The notes below the pieces were generated by a model. The model did no database searches and had not been told where the DNA came from. It saw only the letters and a program-made list of their open reading frames with translations. The position numbers and the translations under genes are program-made. Positions 36,909 to 50,399 of a stretch of 64,000 bases of DNA are shown here, piece by piece (within the stretch, counting starts at the first letter, position 1; each line of letters opens with the position of its first letter). Source of the stretch: Pseudomonas sp. LFM046 (GTDB taxonomy: Bacteria; Pseudomonadota; Gammaproteobacteria; Pseudomonadales; Pseudomonadaceae); assembly GCF_000949385.2 (NCBI RefSeq), contig NZ_JYKO02000001.1, positions 3,088,648 to 3,152,647 of the forward strand, given 5' to 3'.

Positions 36909-38087
36909 TTACCAGGTCAACACGGCACCCAGGGCGACGGTGTCGGTGTCTTCGTTCTGGCTGTCGCCTTCATGGCCATCGATCTCGAACTGGTTGTACT
37001 CGGCCACCAGCTTGAGGTTGTCGTTGACGTCGTGGAACAGCGCGATGCCGCGGGTTTCGTAGTCGGCGCCGGTGTTGACCACGCCGTTGCCGTCGTCCTT
37101 GGTCTTGCCGTAGGACAGCGCCAGGCGGTTCTTGCCGAAGCGGTAGGAGCCCTGGACCAGGTAGCCGTCGCTGTCCACTTCGCGCAGGGTCGGCTCGCCC
37201 GCGTTGTTGGTGAAGAAGGGGTTGATGCCCTTGGCGTGGAAGCCCGACCCCACCAGGGTGAAGGCGCCCATCTTGGCCTGAACGCCGTAGCCCAGGCCCT
37301 TGGACGTGACGGTGTCGACGTTGGGGTCGGTGTTTTCCGAGGTCTGGTAGGCGCCGTTGACCCAGGAATAGATCTGCGAGCCGCCCAGGTCGAACTCGTA
37401 GGTGACTTCGCTCTCGAAACGCGGGTTCTCCTGGTAGGCCTTGCCGGTGGGGCTGTCGTCGTTGGTGTCCACCGGGTCCATGATGCCCACGGCGGCGCGC
37501 AGGCCGTCGGTCTTCGGACTGCGGTAGGTGATCTGCGAGGTCGGGAACGGGTACGGGTAGCCGCTGCCGATGTTGCCGAAGGAGACGCCGCCGCCATCCA
37601 CCAGGCCCAGGGTGTCACTCACCTGGCCGTAACCGGCGAGCAGTTCGTCCAGCAGGATGTTGGAGCGGGCGAACAGACCGAAGTCCTTGCCGATCAGCAC
37701 CTCGCCCCAATCCGCGCCGGCGGTGCCGTAGAACTGGCGAACGTCGATGGCGGTGGCCGTGCCATTGGTTTCGCTGTCGTTGATGGTGACCCAGAAGGAA
37801 GAGCGGGCGCCGAGTTTCAGGTCATCCACCTGCTTGCCCATGTTGAAGCCGATCCAGTTGGGCAGGAAACCCATCTTGACCCGCGCCTGGCGGCGGTCGA
37901 ACTGTTCTCCGGCGCGGTCCACATCGCTGTTGACGTAGAAGGCGTTGATGTAGCCGTCGGTGGAGAAGGTGGTCTCGTCCTTGTCGTAGAGGACGATCTC
38001 GGCGGCGGCCTGCTGGGTGGCCAGGGCTACCGCCGCCGCAAGGGCGAGGCGGGACATACGGGCTTGGGCGATGTTCTTGTTGTGCAT
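36909..38087 (-). CDS. Outer-membrane porin
   Basis: The 392-residue protein has a cleavable signal (LALAAAVALATQQAAA) and alternating beta-strand sequence through to an aromatic C-terminus (ALGAVLTW), ending in Trp rather than the more common Phe. Segments such as FYGTAGADWGEVLIGKDFGLFARS, SQITYRSPKTDGLRAAVGIM and LALSYGKTKDD are typical of trimeric gram-negative porins of the general-diffusion group. ATG 38087 is set by the signal peptide. Lying between pqqF and the FIST-kinase pair, it may admit alcohols or organic acids, but its specificity is not readable from sequence. Confidence 0.88.
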   Translation of the reverse strand: MHNKNIAQARMSRLALAAAVALATQQAAAEIVLYDKDETTFSTDGYINAFYVNSDVDRAGEQFDRRQARVKMGFLPNWIGFNMGKQVDDLKLGARSSFWVTINDSETNGTATAIDVRQFYGTAGADWGEVLIGKDFGLFARSNILLDELLAGYGQVSDTLGLVDGGGVSFGNIGSGYPYPFPTSQITYRSPKTDGLRAAVGIMDPVDTNDDSPTGKAYQENPRFESEVTYEFDLGGSQIYSWVNGAYQTSENTDPNVDTVTSKGLGYGVQAKMGAFTLVGSGFHAKGINPFFTNNAGEPTLREVDSDGYLVQGSYRFGKNRLALSYGKTKDDGNGVVNTGADYETRGIALFHDVNDNLKLVAEYNQFEIDGHEGDSQNEDTDTVALGAVLTW

Positions 38088-38334
38088 GACGCTCTCCGCT
38101 GTGGATGGACGACCGGGCGGGCCAGTCGAGTCGGAGGCGATTATCGAAACGCCATCAGGGCCGCCATACGCTGCAATGGCAGGGGTTTTCCGCTGCTTTG
38201 GCCGGGTCGTGGAGGCCGCGTCGGCAAGTCCTAAGACCGGGGGGTGCCGAGGTCGTAGAACCCTCGAATAACGAGCAGGCACGAAAGGACCGGGCCCGGA
38301 GGACCGACCTGAGAGGAAGGCTTGAGGAGGAGGA

Positions 38335-40791
38335 TCAGTGCGGGAGGTGCCAGTCCGGCGAGGGGGCTGCGGCGTTGGCCAGGGCGAGGCAGGACTGTCC
38401 GGCGCAGAGCTGGTCGTGGGCCATCAACAGGTGGGACGGCTGGAGACGGGTCAGGGCGTCGCGCACGCGCTGCGCGTGACCGTCGGGCATTCCCGCGAGG
38501 CGATCGAGCCAGCATTGGCGGGCATGGTCGGGGAAGCTCGCGGCCTGGCGGGACAGTTGCAGGTCGAGGGACCGCACCCGCTCTCCCCATTCCCCGGCGC
38601 TCAGGTGCGCCAACCGTTTGCGCTGACGGGCGAGGAAATCCCGAATCGCATCGAGGAGACCGGCCACCGGCACGCGAGGCGACTGGACGGCGAACAGCAG
38701 GCCACGCTGCCGGCCCAGTTGGCGGAAGCCACAGGCCAGTGCGTAGCCCAGTTGCAGTTCCCCGCGCAGACGCTGGTGGAAGGCGGGCTCCAGGAGGCTG
38801 GCCAGTAGTCGCCAGGCGGCTTCGGTGGCGGGGCTGGCCGGTTGGAGTAGATGGAAGAGCAGCAAGGCGTTATCGCCAGCGGGCATTTCCAATGGGTGCC
38901 ATCGACGGTCGCCCTCCCCGGCCTGGACCTCGCGGCTCATCGGCAGACCAGGCGGTTCGACCTCCAGCCCCACATCGCCCAGACCAAGGCCCTGCCAGCG
39001 CGCCTGCGACCAGAAGCACACAAGGGCTTGCGGGTCGAGCGCGGGCGGGGCTTCGGTCGGTGGCTGCTCCAGCAGGTCCGGCAGGCGCTGGAGCATCTGG
39101 CGGATGGGCAGTTCGGCGGTGGCGCGATGCAGCGCCGCCTGCTGCAGGCGCGGCCCCTGGGCCAGCGTCCAGCGCGGCGGTGCTTGCAGGATCGGCAGCA
39201 GGTCTGTGGCGGCCTGCCGTAGCAGGCTGGCATTACCCAGCAGGCTCAAGGTCAATCCGCCTTGCTCCTGCTGCAATCGTCCGTCCAGCCCGGCCAGTGA
39301 GGCAGGCCCCAGGACGGGCCGCAAAGCCTGCTGCAGGCTTTGGGCGAGCCCCAGTGGCAGCCCACCCTGCCCCGGCAGCCAGCGCAAGAACAGGGCGCCC
39401 TGATCGGGATATCCCGACAGGCACGGCAGTAACGGCACGACTGAACGCCTCGTCGGCGCGGGAGGCTCCGGGTGCAGGTAGGGATTGGCCGGTGGCAGGC
39501 GCCAATGGGTGCTGGATCTGGCGGCTGGCCGGGTGTCCAGCCGCTCCAGGTTCAGGGGAAAGCCTGCCACTTCAAGGTTGGGGCCGGCGTCGGATTCACA
39601 GGTCTCAAGCCGTATCAGGCGTTCAGGCCGCAGTTGTTCCAGAAACGCGCGGACGTCGACTTTGCTGGGTGCCGCAGGCGCCATTGCGGTTTCCAGCGGC
39701 CCGAAAGTGGCGGTCCTTCGGCGCAGGATTTCTTCCTGTTCCTCCCAGAGGCCCGGCCAGGGGACGCTGGCACGGAGGAAGGCCAGCCAGGCCAGCAGCT
39801 CAGCCTCCAGTTGCGAACGGTCAGCACCGTGCACCGGTTCGAACTCCATCAGCAGCAGCCCCTGGCCAGCCTGGGCATAGGGCAACCGCAGGCGCACGCC
39901 GTCGCTCAGCCCGAGGAGCGCCAGGCGTGCCTGGAGGCCGGCGAAGGACTCATCATTCAGCAGGCGCTGGAGAAACCCCGCGGCCGCTTCCAGTCCATCA
40001 CCCTGCCCCTCCAGTGCAAACGCGATGATCAGCCGCCCCGGGTCACGGGGTAATCCGAGGCGGAGCCGGTCTGCCCGCAACGGCAGCATGGGCGGCACAG
40101 ATGGCTCGGGCAGAGACCGGCCGGGTTCGAGCGGGTTACCCAATCGCCGAGCCAGCTCCAGCAGCTCCTCAGGAGATTGCGGCCCGACCAGGGTCAGGCG
40201 CATTCGGCCCGGTTGGTATTGGTCATGGTGGAATCGTTGCAGCGTTGGGATGAAGTCCGGCGACTCAAGCGCCAGGCTGGCAGCGTTGCCGGCGTGGAAG
40301 TCCGCCAGCGGGTGGCCGGGAGCCAGGGCATACGCCAGGGCGGCCTCGCAGAGGGTTTGCGGGTCGCACGCACGGGCGCTGTATTCGGCTTCCAGCACCG
40401 CGCGCTCACGGTGAAGCGCAGTCGAATCCAGCAATGGGGTGGCGAGCATGTCCAGCAGCCGCGCCAGGGCTTGCTCCAAATGCGTCGCCGGCACTTCGCA
40501 GAAGAACTCGGTGCTGCGCGCGCGGGTGCTGGCATTGACCCGGCCGCCCAGGCCCTGGACGAACGGAATCAGTCCCTCGCCCGGAGGGAAATCGCGACTG
40601 CCGAGGAAGACGCAATGTTCGAGGAAGTGCGCCAACCCCGGGTACTCGCCCGGCTCGTCATGGCTGCCGCCGCGCACCTCCACCCGAGCCGCAGCCATCC
40701 GCGCGCCGGCCTGGTGCGCAATGCGCACCTCCAGGCCGTTGGGCAGTTGCAGGTTCAGCGGCTGCTTGGAGGGCTCGATCAGAGTGGACAT
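38335..40791 (-). CDS. pqqF: PQQ biosynthesis metalloprotease PqqF
   Basis: The 818-residue M16-family zinc protease probably removes the crosslinked Glu-Tyr unit from PqqA. The inverted zinc motif HFLEH covers residues 55-59, with the distal Glu in RAVLEAEYSA (Glu134 or Glu136). An inactive second M16 half follows, as is usual. Start ATG 40791 is preferred; a GTG at 40800 is possible. The gene is detached from pqqA-E by about 28 kb, an arrangement also seen in other pseudomonads. The candidate promoter region at 40800-40900 contains CTAGTCCTCTAGTACCTG, loosely like the recurring operator. Confidence 0.92.
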   Translation of the reverse strand: MSTLIEPSKQPLNLQLPNGLEVRIAHQAGARMAAARVEVRGGSHDEPGEYPGLAHFLEHCVFLGSRDFPPGEGLIPFVQGLGGRVNASTRARSTEFFCEVPATHLEQALARLLDMLATPLLDSTALHRERAVLEAEYSARACDPQTLCEAALAYALAPGHPLADFHAGNAASLALESPDFIPTLQRFHHDQYQPGRMRLTLVGPQSPEELLELARRLGNPLEPGRSLPEPSVPPMLPLRADRLRLGLPRDPGRLIIAFALEGQGDGLEAAAGFLQRLLNDESFAGLQARLALLGLSDGVRLRLPYAQAGQGLLLMEFEPVHGADRSQLEAELLAWLAFLRASVPWPGLWEEQEEILRRRTATFGPLETAMAPAAPSKVDVRAFLEQLRPERLIRLETCESDAGPNLEVAGFPLNLERLDTRPAARSSTHWRLPPANPYLHPEPPAPTRRSVVPLLPCLSGYPDQGALFLRWLPGQGGLPLGLAQSLQQALRPVLGPASLAGLDGRLQQEQGGLTLSLLGNASLLRQAATDLLPILQAPPRWTLAQGPRLQQAALHRATAELPIRQMLQRLPDLLEQPPTEAPPALDPQALVCFWSQARWQGLGLGDVGLEVEPPGLPMSREVQAGEGDRRWHPLEMPAGDNALLLFHLLQPASPATEAAWRLLASLLEPAFHQRLRGELQLGYALACGFRQLGRQRGLLFAVQSPRVPVAGLLDAIRDFLARQRKRLAHLSAGEWGERVRSLDLQLSRQAASFPDHARQCWLDRLAGMPDGHAQRVRDALTRLQPSHLLMAHDQLCAGQSCLALANAAAPSPDWHLPH

Positions 40792-41031
40792 GGCGACCAC
40801 GCATCCAGGGAATCGCCTGTAGCTTCGGTTCCGACCAAAGTCCCGACAATGCTGCTTTGGGCCTAGTCCTCTAGTACCTGTGGCTTGTTCTTCTTGTTGA
40901 TGGGAGATTTCCTACAAGCCATTCAGATATTTGCCAGCACCCGGCATCGGCGTGACTCCATCGTGGACGATGTCATCTCAAACCGATAATGGCCCGATGC
41001 CATATCGGCGGATCGCCACACTGGAGCGCAC

Positions 41032-41358
41032 ATGGACGAGACTCCTCCCCAACAGATTCCGCAAAGCGAAATCGCCCTGCTGGCCAATATCCTGGCCCTC
41101 ACCACCCGCAACATGACGGCCCTCACCACAGTGTTGGCGCAGGTCACGGCCAACCTGGCCGGTTCCACGGACAGCAACCTCCAGGCCTCATCGGTGGGGC
41201 TGCTGGACAAGATCACCGGCCTTGGCCACGACCTCGAACTGCAGTGGGACCTGATCCAGTCGCTGGAACGCTTCTGCCCCTTGCTCGCCCGCACGCCGCC
41301 GGCCCGCACCGCTCTGGTCACCGAGATCACGATCAGCCAGTTACCCCACACCCACTAA
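41032..41358 (+). CDS. Small protein of unknown function
   Basis: The 108-residue product is acidic to neutral, without a signal peptide. It has a long likely helix, QSEIALLANILALTTRNMTALTTVLAQVTANLAG, a second helix in LLDKITGLGHDLELQWDLIQSLERFCPLLAR, and a polar end. The regular leucines suggest a coiled coil or helical bundle. It is divergent from pqqF with a 240-base gap. No family is recognised. Codon usage fits a real gene, but the ribosome-binding site is weak. Confidence 0.55.
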   Translation: MDETPPQQIPQSEIALLANILALTTRNMTALTTVLAQVTANLAGSTDSNLQASSVGLLDKITGLGHDLELQWDLIQSLERFCPLLARTPPARTALVTEITISQLPHTH

Positions 41359-41758
41359 AATGGCTTGATTTTTGCTCAGTGATCCGTTAGGGTCGCCGCC
41401 GTTAGTACCAAGTTGTAAGTCAATCGGCCTTCCGATCCCTCGCCCTCCGAGGGCTCCCACAAAGGGACCCGGCCACCCCCCGATGCCTCACCGACCGCGC
41501 GCTCGCCCCTTCCGGGCGATGCAGTAAAGCTGTCATGAGCACTCGGTAGATTGACCAGGACTGCCAGCCAGGCCCAGACCCTTGCCCGGCGCAGTACCTG
41601 GCATCCCAAGTACCAGCTGCCAGAGCCAGATCCCCGACGGGAACTTAGTGCCGGCACCCTTGCTCCGATAAGGATCATCTGACCAGCGCCCGTTGCCTGG
41701 CGGATTCGGAGTCATTTGTCTGGCGGCCGATTGGCCGCAATACGAAGGAAGCAACACG
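41359..41758. other. Intergenic region before the 74-residue protein gene
   Basis: These 400 bases contain no convincing protein gene. Two short hairpins are visible: CCCTC...GAGGG near 41440 and TCGCCC...GGGCGA near 41503-41520. TTAGTACCAAGTTGTAAG near 41400 loosely resembles the alcohol-oxidation dyad. A non-coding RNA is possible but cannot be named. Confidence 0.35.
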
Positions 41759-41983
41759 ATGACCATCCATCATCAAGCCCAAGCTGCCATCAGCACCCTG
41801 ACCAGCGCCTTTGCGCCGTTTACCTGCCACATCACTGCCGCTCGCAACGGCAACTTCAGCTTCACCGTCGTCAATGAATTCGGTGTCGCCCGTCACAGCG
41901 AGCGTCTGTACCCTGAGCAATACGGCGATGCCGATCACATGAAGAACGTGATCGACCGGGCGCAGAAAGCCCTGACCTGCTGA
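41759..41983 (+). CDS. Small conserved-looking protein of unknown function
   Basis: The 74-residue product starts MTIHHQAQAAISTLTSAF, has a beta-like centre (TCHITAARNGNFSFTVVNEFGVARHS) and a final helix (YGDADHMKNVIDRAQKAL). GAAGGAAG precedes the ATG and a strong intrinsic terminator follows directly, so it is an independent short transcript. No signal peptide or metal motif is present. The fold may be a small alpha-beta domain; family not recognised with certainty. Confidence 0.75.
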   Translation: MTIHHQAQAAISTLTSAFAPFTCHITAARNGNFSFTVVNEFGVARHSERLYPEQYGDADHMKNVIDRAQKALTC

Positions 41984-41997
41984 TGCAGTCCCCAACG

Positions 41998-42024
41998 AAA
42001 AGCCCCGCAAACGCGGGGCTTTTT
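41998..42024 (+). terminator. Intrinsic terminator after the 74-residue protein gene
   Basis: The stem AGCCCCGC / GCGGGGCT with an AAAC loop is followed by TTTTT on the plus strand, starting 15 bases past the stop codon. Confidence 0.9.
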
Positions 42025-42164
42025 CATTTCCGGGCGCCTTTTGCCTGCGGGGACGGATGCAGGGCCACTCTCATGCCTGGCAGCGAGACGCACGACGGCC
42101 TGTTACCTAAGGGCGACAGACCGGGCATAATTCGCCCCTTTCAAACCGCCAGCCCAGCGTCCAC

Positions 42165-43688
42165 ATGCGAATTCACGTCACCTTCATCGACCGCGTCGGC
42201 ATCACCCAGGAGGTTCTGGCGCTGCTCGGCGGCCGCAACCTCAACCTGGATGCGGTGGAGATGGTGCCGCCCAACGTCTACATCGACGCCCCCACCCTCA
42301 GCCCCGAAGTGCTCGACGAATTGCGCGACGCCCTGCATGCCGTTCGCGGCGTGCAGGAAGTGACGGTGGTCGACATCCTCCCCGGCCAGCGCCGGCGCCT
42401 GCAACTCGACGCCCTGCTGGCCGCGATGAGCGACCCGGTGCTGGCGGTGGACGGACACGGCCGCATCCTGCTGGCCAACCCGGCGCTGATCACCCTGTAC
42501 GGCTCGGAGCCCGAAGGCCAACCGCTGTCACAGCTGTTCGGCGACGACAGCCTGCACAGCGCGCTGCTCGAGCAGGGCTTCCGCCTGCCGCTGCGGGAAG
42601 TGACGCTCAAGGGTCAGGCCCTGCTGCTGGATGCCGTCCCCATTACCGAAGGTGAGCACCTGACGGGCGCCCTGCTCACCCTGTACCAGCCCAACCGCAT
42701 CGGCGAACGCCTCTCGGCCCTGCACCACGACCACGCCGCCGGAGGCTTCGACTCCCTGCTGGGCGAATCCGCCGCCATGGCCACCCTCAAGGCCCGTGCC
42801 CAGCGGGTGGCGTCCCTCGATGCCCCGCTGCTGATTCGCGGCGAAACCGGCACCGGCAAGGAACTGGTGGCCCGTGCCTGCCACGCTGCCAGTACCCGCC
42901 GCAACCAGCCTTTCCTCGCCCTGAACTGCGCCGCACTGCCGGAGAATCTGGCCGAGAGCGAACTGTTCGGCTACGCCCCCGGTGCCTTCACCGGCGCTCA
43001 GCGTGGCGGCAAACCGGGCCTGCTGGAATTGGCCCACCAGGGCACCGTCTTCCTCGACGAGATCGGCGAGATGTCGCCCTACCTGCAGGCCAAGCTGTTG
43101 CGCTTCCTCAGTGACGGCAGCTTCCGCCGCGTGGGCGGCGATCGCGAGATCAAGGTGGACGTGCGCATCCTCAGTGCCACCCACCGCAATCTGGAAAAGA
43201 TGGTCAGCGAAAGCGCCTTCCGCGAGGACCTCTTCTACCGCCTCAATGTGCTCAACCTGGAAGTGCCGCCCCTGCGCGAGCGCGGCCAGGACATCCTGCT
43301 GCTGGCCCGCTTCTTCATGCAGCAGGCCTGCACCCAGATCCAGCGCCCCGCCTGCCGACTGGCACCCGGCACCTTCCAGGCACTGCTGGGCAACCGCTGG
43401 CCGGGCAACGTCCGCCAGTTGCAGAACGTGATCTTCCGAGCCGCCGCCATCTGCGAAAGCAACCTGGTGGAAATCGGCGACCTGGACATCGCCGGCACCG
43501 CCGTGGCTCGGCAAAGCGACGGCGAAGTCAGCAGCCTGGAAGAGGCCGTGGAGAACTTCGAGCGCGCCCTGCTGGAAAAGCTCTTCGTCACCTACCCCTC
43601 GACCCGCCAACTGGCTGCCCGACTGCAAACCTCCCACACCGCCATCGCCCATCGTTTGCGCAAGTACGGAATTCCGGGCAAAAGCTGA
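42165..43688 (+). CDS. gcsR: Sigma-54-dependent glycine-responsive activator GcsR (TyrR-like)
   Basis: The 507-residue activator has an N-terminal ACT domain (residues 1-70), a PAS domain (about 78-180), an AAA+ domain with Walker A GETGTGKE (226-233), the sigma-54 contact loop GAFTGA (273-278) and Walker B TVFLDEIGEM, and a C-terminal TyrR-type helix-turn-helix (STRQLAARLQTSHTAIAHRLRKYG). In P. aeruginosa GcsR senses glycine and activates the gcvH2-gcvP2 operon. The same operon begins 478 bases downstream here behind a -24/-12 promoter, which makes the assignment firm. Confidence 0.92.
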   Translation: MRIHVTFIDRVGITQEVLALLGGRNLNLDAVEMVPPNVYIDAPTLSPEVLDELRDALHAVRGVQEVTVVDILPGQRRRLQLDALLAAMSDPVLAVDGHGRILLANPALITLYGSEPEGQPLSQLFGDDSLHSALLEQGFRLPLREVTLKGQALLLDAVPITEGEHLTGALLTLYQPNRIGERLSALHHDHAAGGFDSLLGESAAMATLKARAQRVASLDAPLLIRGETGTGKELVARACHAASTRRNQPFLALNCAALPENLAESELFGYAPGAFTGAQRGGKPGLLELAHQGTVFLDEIGEMSPYLQAKLLRFLSDGSFRRVGGDREIKVDVRILSATHRNLEKMVSESAFREDLFYRLNVLNLEVPPLRERGQDILLLARFFMQQACTQIQRPACRLAPGTFQALLGNRWPGNVRQLQNVIFRAAAICESNLVEIGDLDIAGTAVARQSDGEVSSLEEAVENFERALLEKLFVTYPSTRQLAARLQTSHTAIAHRLRKYGIPGKS

Positions 43689-43876
43689 GTGCATTTCTAG
43701 ATTTACTCACTATCCAATTGAAAATATTGGATATTCATCTTTCAAATCACCTCCCGCAGGGTGGGCTGAAGCGCAGCGCTGGCCCACCCCAGGATGGAAA
43801 TTCTTCACATTCAACATCACATTTAATCGTTATTTGCCTGATTTATAACGATTAATGAGCCAGCCTCAGCGCGCCC

Positions 43877-43911
43877 GTAGCGAAATCGATACATCGTAGC
43901 GATTTCGCTAC
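43877..43911. promoter_or_regulatory. Inverted repeat upstream of gcvH, possible activator site or palindromic repeat
   Basis: GTAGCGAAATCG and CGATTTCGCTAC are perfect inverted arms separated by 11 bases that contain another CGTAG. It lies about 150-180 bases upstream of the -24/-12 promoter, a normal distance for enhancer sites. It also resembles the TGTAGGGGCGATTTC repeat family, so it may be a decayed repeat instead. Confidence 0.4.
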
Positions 43912-44058
43912 AGCAGCCTGAAACCCGCGCCCGCTCTGGGCTTCTTCCCTCTCACGGGTATCAGCCCTCTCCCCCTGTAGCGATTTCAATACGGGAAGAT
44001 TCATCCCGTTTCTTCATAAATCCCCTCAATCCCTTGATAGAAAAGGCTTACAGCCTTC

Positions 44059-44074
44059 TGGCATCCCCTTTGCT
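44059..44074 (+). promoter_or_regulatory. Sigma-54 (-24/-12) promoter of gcvH
   Basis: TGGCATCCCCTTTGCT matches the TGGCAC-N5-TTGCW consensus with correct spacing. It lies about 93 bases before the gcvH start, downstream of gcsR, whose product has the GAFTGA sigma-54 contact motif. Confidence 0.85.
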
Positions 44075-44166
44075 AATGCGGGGGCGACAGCGCGCAGCCA
44101 AGACTGCGTGCGGGGCTAAGCGCCTGGCAGAAGAAACAGGCGCGTCATACGAGTTGAGGACCAAAG

Positions 44167-44544
44167 ATGAGCGAATTGCGTTTCACCGCCGACCACGAGT
44201 GGCTGCGCCTTGAAGAAGACGGTCGCGTCACCGTCGGCATTACCGAGTACGCGCAAGACGCGCTGGGCGACGTGGTGTTCGTTCAACTTCCGGAGCTGCA
44301 GGCTTACACCCAGGGCGAGGAAGTCGCCGTGCTGGAATCGGTGAAGGCCGCCAGCAACATCGTCATGCCGCTGGACGGCGAGGTGGTGGAAATCAACCAG
44401 GCGCTGGTGGACAGCCCTGAACTGGTCAACGAAGAACCCCTGGGCAAGGGCTGGTTCTTCCGCATGCAGCTGGCCGACACCAGCGTCCTCGACGGCCTCC
44501 TCGACCAGGCCGGCTACGAAAACCTGCTGAAAGCCAACGGCTGA
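44167..44544 (+). CDS. gcvH: Glycine cleavage system H protein
   Basis: The 125-residue lipoyl carrier shuttles the aminomethyl group between P, T and L proteins. The lipoyl-lysine is Lys60 in VLESVKAASN. Length and the N-terminal FTADHEWLR are typical. GAGGACC precedes the ATG. It is first in the operon, 9 bases before gcvP. Confidence 0.97.
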   Translation: MSELRFTADHEWLRLEEDGRVTVGITEYAQDALGDVVFVQLPELQAYTQGEEVAVLESVKAASNIVMPLDGEVVEINQALVDSPELVNEEPLGKGWFFRMQLADTSVLDGLLDQAGYENLLKANG

Positions 44545-44553
44545 GGTACGTCC

Positions 44554-47418
<2,865 letters not shown>

Positions 47419-47432
47419 TTCAGGCTCCTGTG

Positions 47433-47464
47433 GGGGCGAATTCATTCGCGAATGAATTCGCCCC
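47433..47464. repeat. Perfect 32-base palindrome between gcvP and sdaA
   Basis: GGGGCGAATTCATTCG is followed directly by its exact reverse complement, so the whole 32 bases form a perfect palindrome with no loop. The half-site matches the left arm of the repeat at 4851 (GACGAATTCATTCG). It sits where P. aeruginosa has glyA2. It may affect transcript stability between gcvP and sdaA. Confidence 0.8.
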
Positions 47465-47575
47465 ACCATCCTGGACAAGACATGGATGCTCGGCGGTCGG
47501 GCCTTTGGGCCCGATCCGTCCAGCTGTCTACGCTGACTAATAAGAAAGAGCCGAGCGCACGCTCAGGAGCGCGAC

Positions 47576-48952
<1,377 letters not shown>

Positions 48953-48962
48953 GCAACCGTCC

Positions 48963-49017
48963 GTAGGGTGCGCCGCGCGCACCACAGACGTTCATCGGTG
49001 CGCATGGCGCACCCTAC
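48963..49017. repeat. REP pair between sdaA and gcvT
   Basis: GTAG with GGTGCGCCGCGCGCACC (48963-48983) faces GGTGCGCATGGCGCACC with CTAC (48997-49017). Here the tetranucleotides are on the outside, the opposite order to the other REP pairs in the window. It occupies most of the 77-base gap inside the operon. Confidence 0.8.
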
Positions 49018-49029
49018 TGGAGATTCCGC

Positions 49030-50154
49030 GTGACTACCGAAACCCTCGCCCAAACCCCGCTGCATGCCCTGCACCTCGAACTCGGCGCGCGCATGGTGCC
49101 CTTCGCCGGCTACGACATGCCGGTGCAGTACCCCCTCGGCGTGCTCAAGGAGCACCTGCACACCCGCGCGCAGGCCGGCCTGTTCGACGTCTCGCACATG
49201 GGCCAGATCCGCCTGCGCGGCGAGCGCGCCGCCCAGGCCCTGGAAAGCCTGGTGCCGGTCGACATCCTCGACCTGCCGGTCGGCCTGCAGCGCTACGCGC
49301 TGTTCACCGACGCCAACGGCGGCATCCTCGACGACCTGATGGTCGCCCGCCTGGCCGACGACGAGCTGTTCCTGGTGGTCAACGCCGCCTGCAAGGCGCA
49401 GGACCTGGCCCACCTGCAGGCGAAGATCGGCGCGCAGTGCGATATCGAATCGCTGTTCGACAGCCGCGCCCTGCTCGCCCTGCAAGGCCCGGCCGCCGCC
49501 ACGGTGCTCGGCCGCCTGGCGCCGGAGGTGCAGGCGATGACCTTCATGCAGTTCCGCGCCGTGCGCCTGGCCGGCGTCGACTGCTACGTCAGCCGCTCCG
49601 GCTACACCGGCGAGGACGGCTACGAGATCTCCGTGCCCGTGGCCGACGCCGACGCCCTGGCCCGTGCCCTGCTGGCGCAGCCGGAAGTCCAGCCGATCGG
49701 CCTCGGCGCGCGCGACTCGCTGCGCCTGGAAGCCGGCCTGTGCCTCTACGGCCACGACATGAGCAGCGCCACCACGCCGGTCGAGGCCAGCCTCACCTGG
49801 GCCATCTCCAAGGCCCGCCGCGCCGACGGCGTGCGCGCCGGCGGCTTCCCCGGCGCCGCGCAGGTATTCGCCCAGCAGCAGGCCGGCGTGGCGCGCAAGC
49901 GCGTCGGCCTGCTGCCGCAGGAGCGCGTGCCGGTGCGCGAAGGCGCGGAGATCGTCGACGCCGACGGCGCGGTGATCGGCCAGGTGTGCAGCGGCGGCTT
50001 CGGCCCCAGCCTGGGCGCGCCGGTGGCCCTGGGTTACCTGGACGCCGCGCATGCCGCCCTGGACCACGAAGTCTGGGCCGTCGTGCGCGGCAAGCGGGTG
50101 GCCATGAAGGTGGCCAAGACCCCCTTCGTGCCGCAGCGCTACTACCGCGGCTGA
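49030..50154 (+). CDS. gcvT: Glycine cleavage system T protein (aminomethyltransferase)
   Basis: The 374-residue enzyme takes the methylene group from H protein to tetrahydrofolate and frees ammonia. Folate-site residues are visible in [35 protein letters not shown] and [12 protein letters not shown]. The start is GTG at 49030, 12 bases after a GGAG. It ends the gcvH-gcvP-sdaA-gcvT operon, and two hairpins follow. Confidence 0.96.
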   Translation: MTTETLAQTPLHALHLELGARMVPFAGYDMPVQYPLGVLKEHLHTRAQAGLFDVSHMGQIRLRGERAAQALESLVPVDILDLPVGLQRYALFTDANGGILDDLMVARLADDELFLVVNAACKAQDLAHLQAKIGAQCDIESLFDSRALLALQGPAAATVLGRLAPEVQAMTFMQFRAVRLAGVDCYVSRSGYTGEDGYEISVPVADADALARALLAQPEVQPIGLGARDSLRLEAGLCLYGHDMSSATTPVEASLTWAISKARRADGVRAGGFPGAAQVFAQQQAGVARKRVGLLPQERVPVREGAEIVDADGAVIGQVCSGGFGPSLGAPVALGYLDAAHAALDHEVWAVVRGKRVAMKVAKTPFVPQRYYRG

Positions 50155-50172
50155 TACAAAGTCCCTCGACTG

Positions 50173-50225
50173 CCCCGCCTCGGCGGGGCCTTGAAGGGTG
50201 GAGGCGCAGGCCTTCACCCTTTTTC
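50173..50225 (+). terminator. Double hairpin terminator after gcvT
   Basis: CCCCGCC / GGCGGGG (50173-50188) is followed by AAGGGTG...CACCCTT (50194-50221), which runs into TTTTTC. It closes the glycine-cleavage operon. Confidence 0.8.
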
Positions 50226-50399
50226 TTTGCCCGAACCGCAGCGATTGGGCTCGCAGGGCCTATACCCACGCTGAAGAAACGACGCTAAGCACCTGAAAAA
50301 CAAAGCCTTCAGCCTTAACCATCACGACACATTCCCGTCATCATTCGGTCATCCGCCGCAGGCAGATTCTCTGCTCAACTTTCCTGGGGAGGATCTCCG

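Larger units (their letters stand above)
43689..44166 (+). promoter_or_regulatory. Control region of the glycine-cleavage operon
   Basis: The 478 bases between gcsR and gcvH contain no gene. They are more AT-rich than their neighbours (43690-43860) and hold a perfect 12-base inverted repeat at 43877-43911, a third GTAGCGATTTC copy at 43977 and the sigma-54 promoter at 44059. GcsR sites are expected upstream of the promoter. Confidence 0.6.

Noticed and set aside
43690-44050. A small RNA or riboswitch (glycine type) before gcvH
   Set aside because: I could not find the paired aptamer pattern of a glycine riboswitch. The sigma-54 promoter and GcsR gene explain regulation without it.
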